Assembly: GCF_004379255.2 (NCBI RefSeq)
Contig: NC_056051.1
Span: 8,657,968 to 8,721,967, forward strand
Reading direction: 5' to 3'
DNA: 64,000 nucleotides
DNA from: Salvia splendens
Lineage: Eukaryota; Streptophyta; Magnoliopsida; Lamiales; Lamiaceae
The notes below the pieces were generated by a model. That model was given only the letters and a program-made list of their open reading frames with translations, was not told where the DNA came from and searched no databases. The translations under genes and the position numbers were made by a program. Position 1 is the first letter of the stretch; every line of letters starts with the position of its first letter. Below, piece by piece: positions 42,781 through 54,140 of this stretch.

Positions 42781-43907
42781 TCTTGATGAATCACATGCTT
42801 AGGGTCGAACACGTACTTGCGCAACTGCGACACATGGAACACGTTGTGCACATTCCCAAAACTGGGAGGTAACGCCAAACGATACGCTACAGGACCTACT
42901 TCATCGATAATCTCGTACGGCCCTACAAAACGCGGTTTCAGCTTACCCTTCACTCCAAACCTCACAACTTCTTTCATCGGGGATACTTTCAAGAACACTT
43001 TGTCACCAACGTTGAATTTTATTTCCGTTCGACACACGTCATCATACGACTTCTGCCTATCTTGAGCTTCCTTGATCCTTGCGCGGATTTGGTGCACAAT
43101 TTCGGTCATTTCCCTTTTAGCGTAGGTTCCTAACATCTTCCTCTCGCTAACTTCATCCCAATAGAGTGGTGATTGACACTTCCTGCCATACAAAGCTTCA
43201 TACGTAGCCATATCGATAGTCGCTTGATAGCTATTGTTGTAGGCGAATTCAACCGACGGTAGAACAGTTTCCCAACTTTCCCCTCGATCTAGGACAACGG
43301 CTTGCAACATATCCTCAAGCGTTTGAATCGTCCTCTCTGACTGCCCGTCCGATTGCGGGTGATAAGTAGTGGTGAAGTTCAGTTGTGTGCCCAATTCTCG
43401 TTGCAAACTCATCCAAAACTTTGATGTCAACTTTGTGTCGCGGTCGGACACAATGGTCTTTGGCACTCCATGCAAACGTACAATCTCACTCACGTAGAGT
43501 TTAGCTAACTTGTCCGCTCCATAAGTAATCTTAATCGGTAAGAAGTGCGCATTTTTGGTAAGTCGATCGATAATTACCCATATCGCAGTGTTGCCCTTTT
43601 GTGACTTCGGCAAACCCGTCACGGAATCCATGGCTAGATGCTCCCACTTCCACTCAGGAATTTCAAGTGGTTGCAATTTCCCATATGGCCGTTGGTGTAA
43701 GGCCTTCACTTGTTGACATGCTAGACATTGCTCCACATACAACGCTACGTCCCCTTTCATTCCATTCCACCAAAAACGTTGCTTCAAATCTCGATACATC
43801 TTCGTGCTTCCGGGGTGATCAGTGTAAGGCGTGTCATGCGCTTCACTCAAAATCTCATCTTTTAGAGCCTCATCGCTCGGCACACACAATCTTCCATCGT
43901 ACGTCAA
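42774..43907 (-). pseudogene. Integrase of the nested chromovirus (long open core)
   Basis: The 377-residue frame carries the HHCC finger (HDTPYTDHPGSTKMY and CLACQQVK) and an intact triad: LAMDSVTGLP, IVSDRDTKL and the Glu in SDGQSERTIQTLED. The C-terminal GPY/F region reads KLKPRFVGPYEIIDEVGPVAYRLALP and HVSQLRKYV. It ends at a stop just before the chromodomain (see 42566-42780), so the fusion typical of chromoviruses is broken. The start 43907 is arbitrary because this is part of a polyprotein. Confidence 0.88.
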
Positions 43908-45193
43908 GCTTCTCAGCTCTCACCTTCACACGTAATTCTTCCAACTTCTCATCACGTCGTTGGGCTTCTATGAGCTTGGTTCTCAAATCTGGCTCAATCA
44001 CTAGCGTCGCTATTATTCCTCCTACTGTCTCGGGCACTTTCAGCATCTCCAAACTCATTCTGTCGAATTCATGAATCAACGCTTCCTCTTGCGTTAGGAA
44101 ATAAGCCAATTGCGGTTGGTTCTTCTTACTCAAAGCATCGGCTACTACGTTCGCCTTGCCCAGATGATAGTGGATCATAATCTTTCACGATCTCTAACCA
44201 ACGTCACTGTCGCATGTTTAGCTCCTTTTGCTCGAAGAAATACTTGAAACTCTTGTGATCCGTATATATTTAGCATCTCACTCCATAGAGATGATGTCTC
44301 TAAATTTTCAGTGCATGCACTACTGCTGCTAGCTCCAAGTCGTGAGTCGGAAAATTCAATTCATTCGGTCTCAACTGTCGGGAAGCGTATGCTATGACTT
44401 TCCCATGTTGCATCAACACGCATTCAAGTCCTACTTTCGATGCATCAGTATAGACGGCGAAGTCCTTGTCGGCTGCCGGTACAGCTAGAACAGGTGCTGA
44501 AGTCAACTTCTCTTTCAATAGTTGGAAACTCGCCTCACACTCCGGCGTCCAAACCACTTTGATTCCTTTCTTCAATAGTTGTGTCATTGGTCTCGCGATT
44601 TTAGAGAATCCCTCTATGAAACGTCGATAATATCCCACCAATCCCAAGAAACTACGGATTTCACTCGGCATTTTCGGTGACTTCCAATTTTGCACGGCCT
44701 CGACCTTTGCTGGGTCTACTTGAATCCCATTTGCCGACACAATATGACCAAGAAAGTTCACTCGAGTCAATCGAAACTCACACTTACTAAACTTGGCATA
44801 AACTTTCTCCTTTGGTAACGTTTCCAACACAGTTTGAAGATGCCATCCATGTTCCTCCTCGTTCTTCGAGTATACTAAAACATCGTCGATGAATACTAAC
44901 ATAAACTTGTCAAGATACTCGTGGAAAACTCGGTTCATCAAGTCAATGAAAACGGCTGGGGCATTGGTCAGCTCAAATAGCATCACGACGAATTCATAAT
45001 AGCCATAACAAGTGCGAAAAGCAGTCTTAGGCACATCCTCGCGTCGGACCTTTAGTTGATGATATCCCGACCTCAAGTCCATTTTCGAAAATACGCCCGC
45101 TCCTCGAAGTTGGTCAAACAAATCATCAATCCTCGGCAGTGGGTACTTATTCTTCAAGGTCATCTTGTTGAGCTCACGATAGTCGATGCACAT
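43870..45193 (-). pseudogene. RT-RNase H of the nested chromovirus
   Basis: RT reads [53 protein letters not shown], then the catalytic [15 protein letters not shown] and [21 protein letters not shown]. RNase H reads [18 protein letters not shown] and [29 protein letters not shown], then stops near 44300. It continues in other frames through IIHYHLGKANVVADALSKKNQ (44178). Substitutions such as MLFEL for MPFGL suggest loss of function. A 157-base duplication at its N-terminal end (45032-45345) shifts the frame. Confidence 0.85.
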
Positions 45194-45345
45194 CCTCGCG
45201 TCGGACCTTTAGTTGATGATATCCCGACCTCAAGTCCATTTTCGAAAATACGCCCGCTCCTCGAAGTTGGTCAAACAAATCATCAATCCTCGGCAGTGGG
45301 TACTTATTCTTCAAGGTCATCTTGTTGAGCTCACGATAGTCGATG
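45032..45345 (-). repeat. 157-bp tandem duplication in the RT gene
   Basis: Units 45032-45188 and 45189-45345 are essentially identical, starting 'cacatcctcgcgtcgg'. They encode the CIDYRELNK to LKVRREDV segment twice. The period is not a multiple of three, so the duplication breaks the RT frame. Confidence 0.9.
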
Positions 45346-45372
45346 CACATCCTCATCGTTCCATCATTTTTC

Positions 45373-46078
45373 TTAACGAAACAACACTGGCGCTCCCCAC
45401 GGTGACACACTAGGTCGAATAAAACCCAAGTGTAACAGTTCTTGCAACTGAATCTTCAATTCTCCCAACTCTTTAGGGGCCATTCGGTATGGCGCCTTTG
45501 ATAATGGCGCAGACCTTGGTTCCAAAACAATAGTGAACTCTAATTGTCTGTCGGGTGGCGGTCCAGGCAAAGCTTCCGGAAACACATCGGGAAAATCTCA
45601 TACTACTGCTACGTCTTCCACTTTCAAATCCTTCTTTTCCTCTCCGTTCAAGTACACAAGATACGCCGGACGCCCTTTTCTTATCATCGTGGTTGCTTGC
45701 AAAGCGGAGATTATGGAGACTCGTCAGTTCATGGAGATCCCATATAAGATAGTCGGCTCTTTGCCCGGGGCATGAAAAGAAATCTATCTCTTTTTACAGT
45801 GAATCGTTGTGTGGTTCTCGGTAAGCCAATCCATTCCCTAAATTATGACTACGTTCTCCAAAGGCATAATGTACAAAAGTTAGGCCACTACTCCTAATTC
45901 TCCTAACAAACTCTATGTTCGAGCAAGTTCGCACAATATCAATTAAACTTCCACCAGGTGAAGACAACCTCAAACCCAAATCAACCTGTCTACAAACACG
46001 TCCGCATAAAGTGTATTCGAAAAGCTCAACCTCACCCATTCCTCCAAGTGTAGCATTACGAACTCGAAAATTGATCAA
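45373..46078 (-). pseudogene. Protease remnant and RT N-terminus of the nested chromovirus
   Basis: 45585-45373 reads [69 protein letters not shown], the standard entry of chromovirus RT. Upstream in other frames are ALQATTMIRKGRPAYLVYLNGEEKKDLK (about 45620-45700) and a protease-like remnant (46078-45794: GEVELFEYTLCG, GLRLSSPGGSLIDIVRTCSNIE). The DTGAS-type active site is not visible. Confidence 0.72.
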
Positions 46079-48373
46079 GCAGTCTTACTTGGATATGAAT
46101 TGATTTCAAAATTGTAGCTACACTGCTGAAAGTGTCTTAAGCAGAAAGGCTGCAGAATTAATCAAGAAAACAACGTCTCTAGCTCGACTCTTTCGGGTCT
46201 CACTAACTTGCAACAATTAGTTATGATCATCTCCACGGAGATTGAAAGAACATAAGATAGATCATGAATATAAGGTGGAATCGAATTAAATCTCAAGTCT
46301 CGTAGTAGGCAACGAAGGTCAAAGGAACTTTTGAAAGAAAATCTAGTGGATTGAATTCGTTAAGGCAAGGTACAAAATGTAGGCCTTAACTTTGTTTTGT
46401 AAAAAGAAAAGTTATAATATGGAAATGATACGTATAGTGGAACAGAACTAAAAGAATTTCACTCTGTATGAAAGATCTTGAACAGACATGGTTACAGAAT
46501 GAAAGGCTGATAAAAATAGTTCGAAGAAGAATATCCCATAGAAAACATGTTTGTGAAACGTGAACATGTTGAAGGACATAACTGCAAGCAGCCTTAGAAA
46601 TGAAGTTTAATAGCAAAGGCTCACAAGGTCAAAATATTGTTCGTAAATAATAGGTCAAGGAAGACTACAATCAATCCAAGTGTCCAAAGTTATGAAGGCA
46701 ACACCACCTTCCAAGAGCTGAAAGTGAGTTATGACTCAATGGATGAAAATAAATAATAAGTGTTACTTGCAAAGAGTGAGTGAAACAAGATGTTAAATAG
46801 ACAGGGGCTCACGATTATTTGAAAGGTCCTGAAAGACAACTCCTTAGAATCCAAGTAAGAACTGTTGATTAAAAAGTTCATTCTAGCTTTTAAAATCGCA
46901 CCTCCTCATTCATCTTTCGCGGGCCGAAACTGGTAACATCGCTCAAGGAGCTGTGGGTTCCACGCTGAGATTCTTCATATCGTTGCCACTAATAATGATA
47001 GTCGGAATCCATATCATCATAATATTCTTTGCACCTCATAGAAACCATTCTCTTAAAACATCGCAATTATACTCGCGCTCCCAACGTCCTATAACAGTCA
47101 TCTTCGTCGCACCACCACTTTTGACGCAAGAATGAGTTTACATCTTAGATCACAAGTATGATCCCTCCCTGTTGTAGGATTAAATCATTTAGCATCACCT
47201 CTTGAAGTTCTTTTTGTACGTAATGTCTCTTCGTATTCTCTTTATTCTTATCGTTCAGGAAAAACGATAGTGAATTTGTAATCATCTAATGGAGTTTGAA
47301 TTCGCACTACATATTTCCATTTATCTTATCCCTCAGAAAAGTGATATTGTAGTTGTAACAATTAAGTTCGATATCGTTCGATCAAACATACATCTTGGGC
47401 ATTCTAGGTTTGCAACAAAGTTCATAGTATCATACTTTCTTCTACCAACACTTTCATAAAGTACCTCACACTTTTACGTTCATAATTCATCACTTAAAAC
47501 ATGATTCACATACCAAAAGATTCAACGTGCATAAACGTATATCGCCATGCATAACTACGTCATATTCCTCATTCACTTCCATATCTAAATTTTCCCAAAA
47601 GAAACGAACTTTCGTTCAAGGTTCAAAGATTTTCCGAAATTTTCAACAATTTCCCATAACATGTTATAGTTTTGTCAATCAAATTCCACTATGAACAACT
47701 AGTCCTTACCATTGTAAAACATCAACCTCAAAGTTTTTTTTCCACATAATCAGACACCATGCACTTCACCTATATGTTTGAAACAAACATTTTTTTAAAA
47801 AGTTACAACATTCTCAAAATAACTCATCAATCTTCATCTTTCGTATAAAACACTCCATCTTCCTATGTTCACATGCTTACGTCATCACTTTCACACTTAT
47901 AACACATACTTAGGTCATCATACCAATCTTGCTCATGTCCCACATAATCATACCATAACAATATCATATTCATACATACAACATGTGCTTAGATCATACT
48001 GCCAATCATGCTCATATTCCACATAATCACACTATCACAATATCGTTTTCACACATATAACACGTGTTTAGATCATCACGCAAATCATGCTCACATTTAC
48101 GTCCTTTTCACATCATTTATTCACGAATTTAGAATCACATCACATCATCACGTAATTACATGCTCATGCATTCTTTTGCCCAAACCATCCTCATCATATC
48201 ATCAATCTTATACATCGTTCTCATATTTCATCAACAACTTAAAACATACCTCACTTTCCTTGGTTGAGCGTGATGCTTGGATGTTGAGCCTTCGTGACAC
48301 TTCTAGTCAATAAGGGTTCACTAATATAGACTTAAAGTGAAAGAAGACGTTCGGACCAGAGCGAAAGAACAAA
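46079..48373 (-). other. Leader and gag position of the nested chromovirus, no recognisable gag
   Basis: The right part (about 47280-48373) matches leader sequence of other copies, e.g. 56588-57545, and includes repeated 'catgctcatattccacataatc' units. The left part (about 46080-47280) occupies the place of gag, but I see no gag motif and no frame with the AFRKENPPKF or CCHC landmarks. Either gag was lost or it has decayed beyond recognition. Confidence 0.6.
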
Positions 48374-48385
48374 GCTCTGATACCA
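48374..48385 (-). other. Primer-binding site of the nested chromovirus
   Basis: The plus strand gctctgatacca is the complement of tggtatcagagc, the initiator Met-tRNA type PBS, three bases from the 5' LTR. Confidence 0.9.
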
Positions 48386-48388
48386 CTC

Positions 48389-51300
48389 TGTCACGACCGC
48401 CCAAACTAGGGGTACTACAAACGAGGCGATCGTGACCACGGGATAACATTAAAGACAACATTTAAGGATAACATTTTATATGAAAACTTAATTAGCTTAA
48501 AGGAATAATATTTTAGTTCATTAAAAGTTTAGACAAGAAATTTTTAGTTTAAAGAAACTTAATGTTATAAATTTATTATTAATTAGCAACGACTTATGGC
48601 AAAGGATTTTTCAAAAGAAGTAGCGGAGAAAATAAATATTAAAATCCAATTAACTTCCAAAAGAAAACATTTGGTTTAGTTCACGAAAACCCATTTCAGA
48701 GTAATAGTACGAAACAGAATAAAGTCTTGAGGCATAGTTCAAAAATATAGCAGCGGAAATAAGGTTTAAACAGAGTCAAGGATGACATCTAAGTATGAAG
48801 ACACAACGCATCCAAAGTTACTAGGCCAACTCAACATCCACCGCAACATCCCGCTCAACCTGCACATAGGGAAAAATATATGCAGGGCTGAGTACTTGTT
48901 GTACTCAATGGACTCATGCCGAAAACATTTATACAGTTATGTCATCCATACCAGTGATCTCGAGTTTTATACGTAGTAAAGAAATATCATCGAGAACACA
49001 AAAACGTTTCGTAGACAGGCCAGTCAAATAATCTCCCCATTTTCTCAATAATCCATCAATCACAATCATCAATCCACAGTGCGACGAAAGTGTGGCCACA
49101 CTATTCGCCCACGAGACCGGCAGACTAGCAAGGACGGCTCCCGATCTCACCAGTGTACACAGCTTGATAGAGTTTGCGGCCCTATAGAGACCCGAATTCG
49201 TTTCACAACACAGCCATATAGCTAGGTGTGCACAAACCAAACCGGACCGGCGGTTAATCACCGGTTCGGGCCCGCCGGTTCATGAACCGGAACCGGGACC
49301 AGAACCGGCGGTTTGAACCAGCCGGCGGTTTCACGGTTCATAAGGGCTGGTTCAGGTTCGGCAATATATTAAACCGTGAACCGGCGGTTCGGCGGTTCGA
49401 ACCGCCGGTTCAAAGGGTCAAATAGTGTTTCGTAGGTTAGGGGTTCGTAGGGTTCAAGTAGGGGTTTAGGATAGCCGGCGGTTTACAGTTGGAACCGGCG
49501 GTTTTCGGTGGAAACCGGTGGTTTTCGGGTTGAACCGCCGGTTTGGGAGCCTATTTCCGCCGGTTCCGGCAACTTTTCAGAGGCTAGGTCGTAGATTCAG
49601 TGTTTAGGCCTGCAAAAACCGGTCAGAAACCGCCGGTTTTCAGTCAGAAACAGCCGGTTTTCTGACGCAAACCGTGGATGAACCTCCGGTTTCGGGTTGA
49701 ACCGCCGGTTTCGGCGGTAAACCGACGGTTTTCGGCAGAATTCAAAATTTCAAATAGGTAAGTAAGGTAAGAGAACTACGCAGACTTTGATTCCCTAATG
49801 CAAATGAGCAATTGGGATACGTAGGCACCTCAACTTAAATTTTAAATATGCAAATGAGGGAACCCCTAACCTACTAAACTTTTATTTCTTTTTTTTCCAT
49901 TAATTTTAAATAGGTAAGTCCTTTTTCTTTTATTTCTTTTTTTTCCATTAATTCATACTTTAAAAATATGCAAATACAATTACATAATTGTATTTGTATA
50001 TACTCTAGTCGATGAAGTATATTTCTCTATACGGCTAAATGAGGGAAACTTTTGACAATTCTACTATAATTGTTGATTGTTAGACGAAACTCAACATTTA
50101 AAGTTGAATTGCTAAAGATGTCCTTAATTTAGTTATGTAGAAAGATCTTCTTCGCCGGTTAAGAGTATATATATAATACACTTATACGTTTAAGAACTTC
50201 AACGTCGTTCTTGTCATTTGTAATTAGTTGTTGACTAGTAGTCTCATTTGTATTTAAATTTTGTTTAAGACTTCAAGACCGGCATTTGTTTTCGATTTGT
50301 AATTGATGTAACTTGTAAACATGCAATTTCAAAAAAATTGCAACTTTAGTCGTATTTTTTTCAATTCTATTTACTCACATTTCATACATAAACAACTTTG
50401 AAAGTGTAATGTAATTTGATTAAAAATTGAATAGTTGACAAATGCAAAAAAAAAAAAAAAGTCGACGAACCGTCGAACCTGCCCGGAACCGGCGATTCAA
50501 GCCGAAAACCGGCGGTTTTGAACCGTCGCGTAAACCGCCGGTTTTTTGAAGCTGAACCGGAACTGCCGGGAGCTAGGTGGGCCGGTTCAGGTTCAAGCAT
50601 TTCCTGAACCTTGAACCGCCGGTTCATGAATCGAAACCAGCGGTTCGTGACCCTTGTGCATGCCTACACATAGCCTAACGGAGTAAACTCAGACGAACTA
50701 CGCATCAGGCACACAATCTCAATCAAAACAATTCATGGCATGACATAACAAGTTAAACCACCCTTATAACACCACATCATATTTTCGGAAAATAAAAGAT
50801 TTGTAAAGAAAGCCCATCTCGTTGGCTTAATCCATTCAATATCCACTTAAGGTAACCCTCGTTCCTTGTGCTCACGTACACACAATAACCCTTGCCAATC
50901 ATCACAACACCAATCAGTTTTCCATAAATTTACATTATCATGCATGTCCTATCGTTCCTTTCATCGTTCTCTCAATTTACCCATCCCAACATTCATAAAC
51001 ATAAGGAAAACATGCCATAATATTTCTCAATCATACGTGCATAATCACGTCATAGGATACATTCCTCAATCATACGTGCATCATAGAATTCACCCTACTT
51101 GGCAACACATGATATTTTAACGTAGCAACAAATCTGGCAGAACTGTGCAGTTGGTTTGTAAAAATCACCAAAAATCCATCCGGCCTCATATGAAGCTAAA
51201 ATTTGGTCACAACACAGTAGACACATTCAAGTTCATCCATGTAAAATTTATACCAAAATCATGTCATTTTGTCAGTCAAAACAACAATGAAACTCTCTGG

Positions 51301-53242
51301 TCAGAACACAAAAATTCTAGCACCACTGCGCAGTTCAATTGAAAAATTTACCAAAACTTCATCCGATGTCCAATGAGGCTGAAATTTTCACAAAACACAG
51401 AAGACACTTCAAATTGCATCCAGTTTAAAATTCACATCAAAATGATGGCATTTGGTCGGTCAAATAGAAAACGAAACCTTCTGGGCGAGAATACAAGTTT
51501 CTGGCAGAATTGCGCAGTCGACTTCAAAAATTTATTAAAAGTTCATCTTTCGTCAAAAGGGGCTAAATTTACATACAAAACAGAAAACACCTTGAAGTTT
51601 ACTCAGTTAAACTTTCGCACCAAAATATGATCGTTTGGTCAGTCAAACATACGTCGAAATCCACTGTCCGAACATCACAGTTTTCAGGTCTCAAAATTTC
51701 AAAATTAGGGTTTCTTCCTCATTCAACCAAACACAATTTTTTATGCTTCCCACACACAAACATGCTTCAAAAGGTTCTCACAATCATGTTCTCATATAAT
51801 CACACATCATTCACCAATGAATCATTCAAACTTTACACATATTCATTCACAATCGCATATTCACAGTTTTCTCATACAAACACAAATTCCCACCGATTAG
51901 TTTTGCGATCTATGATTCCTACACTCACTATATGCGTGAAGGAATCAAGAACAAGGTTTCAATGGAGAAGATGAGGAAAATATTTAGTTATACCTTCTTG
52001 AATCGAAAACCAAACGGTAGAAGCAAAGATTGATGCGATTCGTCGGGAACTCTTGAAAATCAAACTTCAATGGATGCAAGAACAAGGATGGAAGAAATTT
52101 TAGAGAGGATGAAGAGAGGGAGGAGAGGTGAGGCACGAAAATTATGAGGGAGAATGGGGGTTAGGGTTTAGTTTAGGTGATTATATAGTCATAGGTTTAA
52201 TCCCATTAATTAATTAATTAATTAATTGTGGAGGAATAAAATAGAGGCCGATAAATAAAATTTGAATTTATTTGGTATTTCAAAAATTAGGTTAATAAAT
52301 TCAAATTTATTTGGTATTTACTTGGAGAGAAATAGATTCACAATTTAGGAAATAAGTCAATGAATATTCCATAAACAAGGGAACAAAATAAATTAAATCT
52401 CCAATTAGGAAATAATGAGGGAAGGGGCGAAAATCTTGATGGTGTGCACAAGGAAATTATTTAAATCCTTAATTAAATAGAATGGGATTTAAATTTGGTA
52501 ATTTATTTATAGGAAAAGACTCCCATAAAATTGGCAACAATAAAATAGATTTCCCCCAAGGAAATTAAGCTAAAAAAATGTGTGCGATGGAGACACAATA
52601 GAAGGAAAATATTCACATCCCAATTAATTTGGCTTAGGTATTAATTTGGTATTGAATAAAGGGAATTCCACAAAATAGGAAACAAATATATTCTCCTCTA
52701 CAAATAGGGGGGCGAAAATTGGCTTAATTATCTACAAGGAAATAATGCAACTCTTAATTTAATTGGGGTGAGAGAATAAAATGTGGCAAGATTTAATTGG
52801 ATTTAAAATAAATGAAGGAATCAACAAGGTACAAATTTTATCAAAGAAACTAATTCATCCTCTTAATTAAAGTAGAGGATATCCGAAACTCACAAAAATA
52901 ATAGGTTAGAGTTCCAGTTTCATGTAGCATAATTTAGGGATAATTTGATTTGGATTTAATTTGGATGAATATCCCAAAACAATTAATTAAATCCAAGAAA
53001 GAATAAAATTTCCAATAATTGGAGGGGCCGACAATAGCCACTTTATTTGGCTAGAACAAGATGCAGGATCTTTATTTAAATTGATTCCCCACATTAAATA
53101 TAACTAGCACTTCATTCCAATTTCCCCGTGACGATTTATTCCACATAATCAAACTCAATCACGTAGCAACAATTTAAATTTCATAAATGAAATTTCCAAT
53201 CGACATATATTAAATAAAGGTCACAAAATTTGGGATGTTACA
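48389..53242 (-). repeat. 5' LTR of the nested chromovirus, containing a hAT element
   Basis: Same termini as 39105-42546. A hAT element (49223-50666) interrupts it at 'catatagc'; without that element the LTR is about 3.4 kb. GTGTGGCCACAC is at about 49088-49099. It ends gggatgttaca at 53242. Confidence 0.9.
49223..50666. mobile_element. Non-autonomous hAT element, second member (1444 bp)
   Basis: Ends taggtgtgcacaa and ttgtgcatgccta as in the element at 19355. The flanking 8-bp duplication is catatagc (49215-49222) and cacatagc (50667-50674), one base different. Both subterminal regions are full of CCGGCGGTT/AACCGCCGG units (49240-49740 and 50465-50666). The interior (49750-50450) is AT-rich and is neither a foldback nor similar to the interior of 19355-21820. 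No transposase gene. Confidence 0.9.
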
Positions 53243-54035
53243 TCGCTTCACTGACCCTTAACTGCGTGAAACTTCCTCCTGATGAGGAGTTTGCTAGGTC
53301 CTTTGTTGCCTTGTTCATCCCCTCATAAAAGGTATGATGTTTTTCTATATCGGCCATATGATGATTCAGACATGCATCCAAGAGGCTCATATATTTCGCC
53401 CAATAGTCATTCAAGGGTTCATCGTACCCCTGTTTCACACTAGTGATCTCTCTCTTCAGCGCGCTGGTCTTTGATGACGGAAAGAATTCCCCTAAGAATG
53501 CCGACTTGAAATATGCCCAACTCTCAATGGAATTGGGGGGCAGTCGCATGAACCAGGTGTTAGCCTCCCCTTTTAGAACGAACGGCAAAGCCTTCAATCT
53601 ATAGTCATCCTCGGTCGCCCCTGCTGGCCTTCTCTGTGCCCTACAAATCTTACATAACTCAAGAAGGAATTCGTAAGGGCCTTCATAGCTCTTTCCACAG
53701 TTCGTGGGCAGGATTGCAATAACATGGGGCTTCACATCACATGCTTTCTGCCCCGGGGTGACTACTATAGCTTGCGGTGGTTCTCCTTCGGTATGCGCAT
53801 TCAGCGTTCCGATCTCTGGATCGTCATCATCGTGGTCAGCCATTCTCCTTGGATTGCCTTCCAACTGTAGCCTTGGATTGTCTGGTATTCCTCCTTCTAT
53901 GGTGTCTTCTTCTTCGTCACTACTCGAACCTAAATCAGACAAAGCTGTCGACAGGCCGGATCGAGTGGTTACGAGTATAGATCCTCGCTGAAGTATCTTC
54001 GGTCTCCACTGGTCAGGAGCCGAACTGCTTCTCAT
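53243..54035 (-). pseudogene. gag: Athila-2 gag, N-terminal part (cut by the nested chromovirus)
   Basis: The open frame starts at 54035 (MRSSSAPDQWRPK), 86 bases downstream of the PBS, so this is a credible natural start. An acidic region (SSSDEEEDTIE, DHDDDDPE) is followed by the gag domain: GPYEFLLELCKICRAQRR, YRLKALPFVLKGEANTWFMRLPPNSIESW, FLGEFFPSSKTSALKREI, YDEPLNDYWAKYMSLL and FYEGMN. At FTQLRVSEA it runs into the chromovirus LTR and a stop follows. The protein continues at 39104. Confidence 0.87.
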
Positions 54036-54120
54036 AAACTGAAATAAAAAGAAATAGAAAAATTATCCACAATATGTACGCCTAAGTTTCACACACAATA
54101 ACAGTTAATAACGCCATTCA

Positions 54121-54138
54121 TCCCCGGCAACGGCGCCA
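54121..54138 (-). other. Primer-binding site of Athila-2, tRNA-Asp type
   Basis: The minus strand reads tggcgccgttgccgggga, the PBS characteristic of Athila elements, two bases from the 5' LTR. Confidence 0.9.
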
Positions 54139-54140
54139 TT

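Larger units (their letters stand above)
39105..53242 (-). mobile_element. Tekay/Del-like chromovirus with pol but no recognisable gag, nested in Athila-2 gag
   Basis: LTRs 39105-42546 and 48389-53242 (the latter contains a hAT element), both TGTCAC...GTTACA on the plus strand. The flanks tagct/tcgct differ at one base, as expected of an old 5-bp duplication, and Athila-2 gag is continuous across the site. The internal order on the minus strand is PBS, leader, protease remnant, RT-RNase H, integrase, broken chromodomain, polypurine tract. The family is the same as that of the gag-only element at 7337, which carries the complementary half. Confidence 0.9.

Noticed and set aside
43601..44074. 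157-codon plus-strand frame
   Set aside because: Opposite-strand shadow of the chromovirus integrase/RNase H region.
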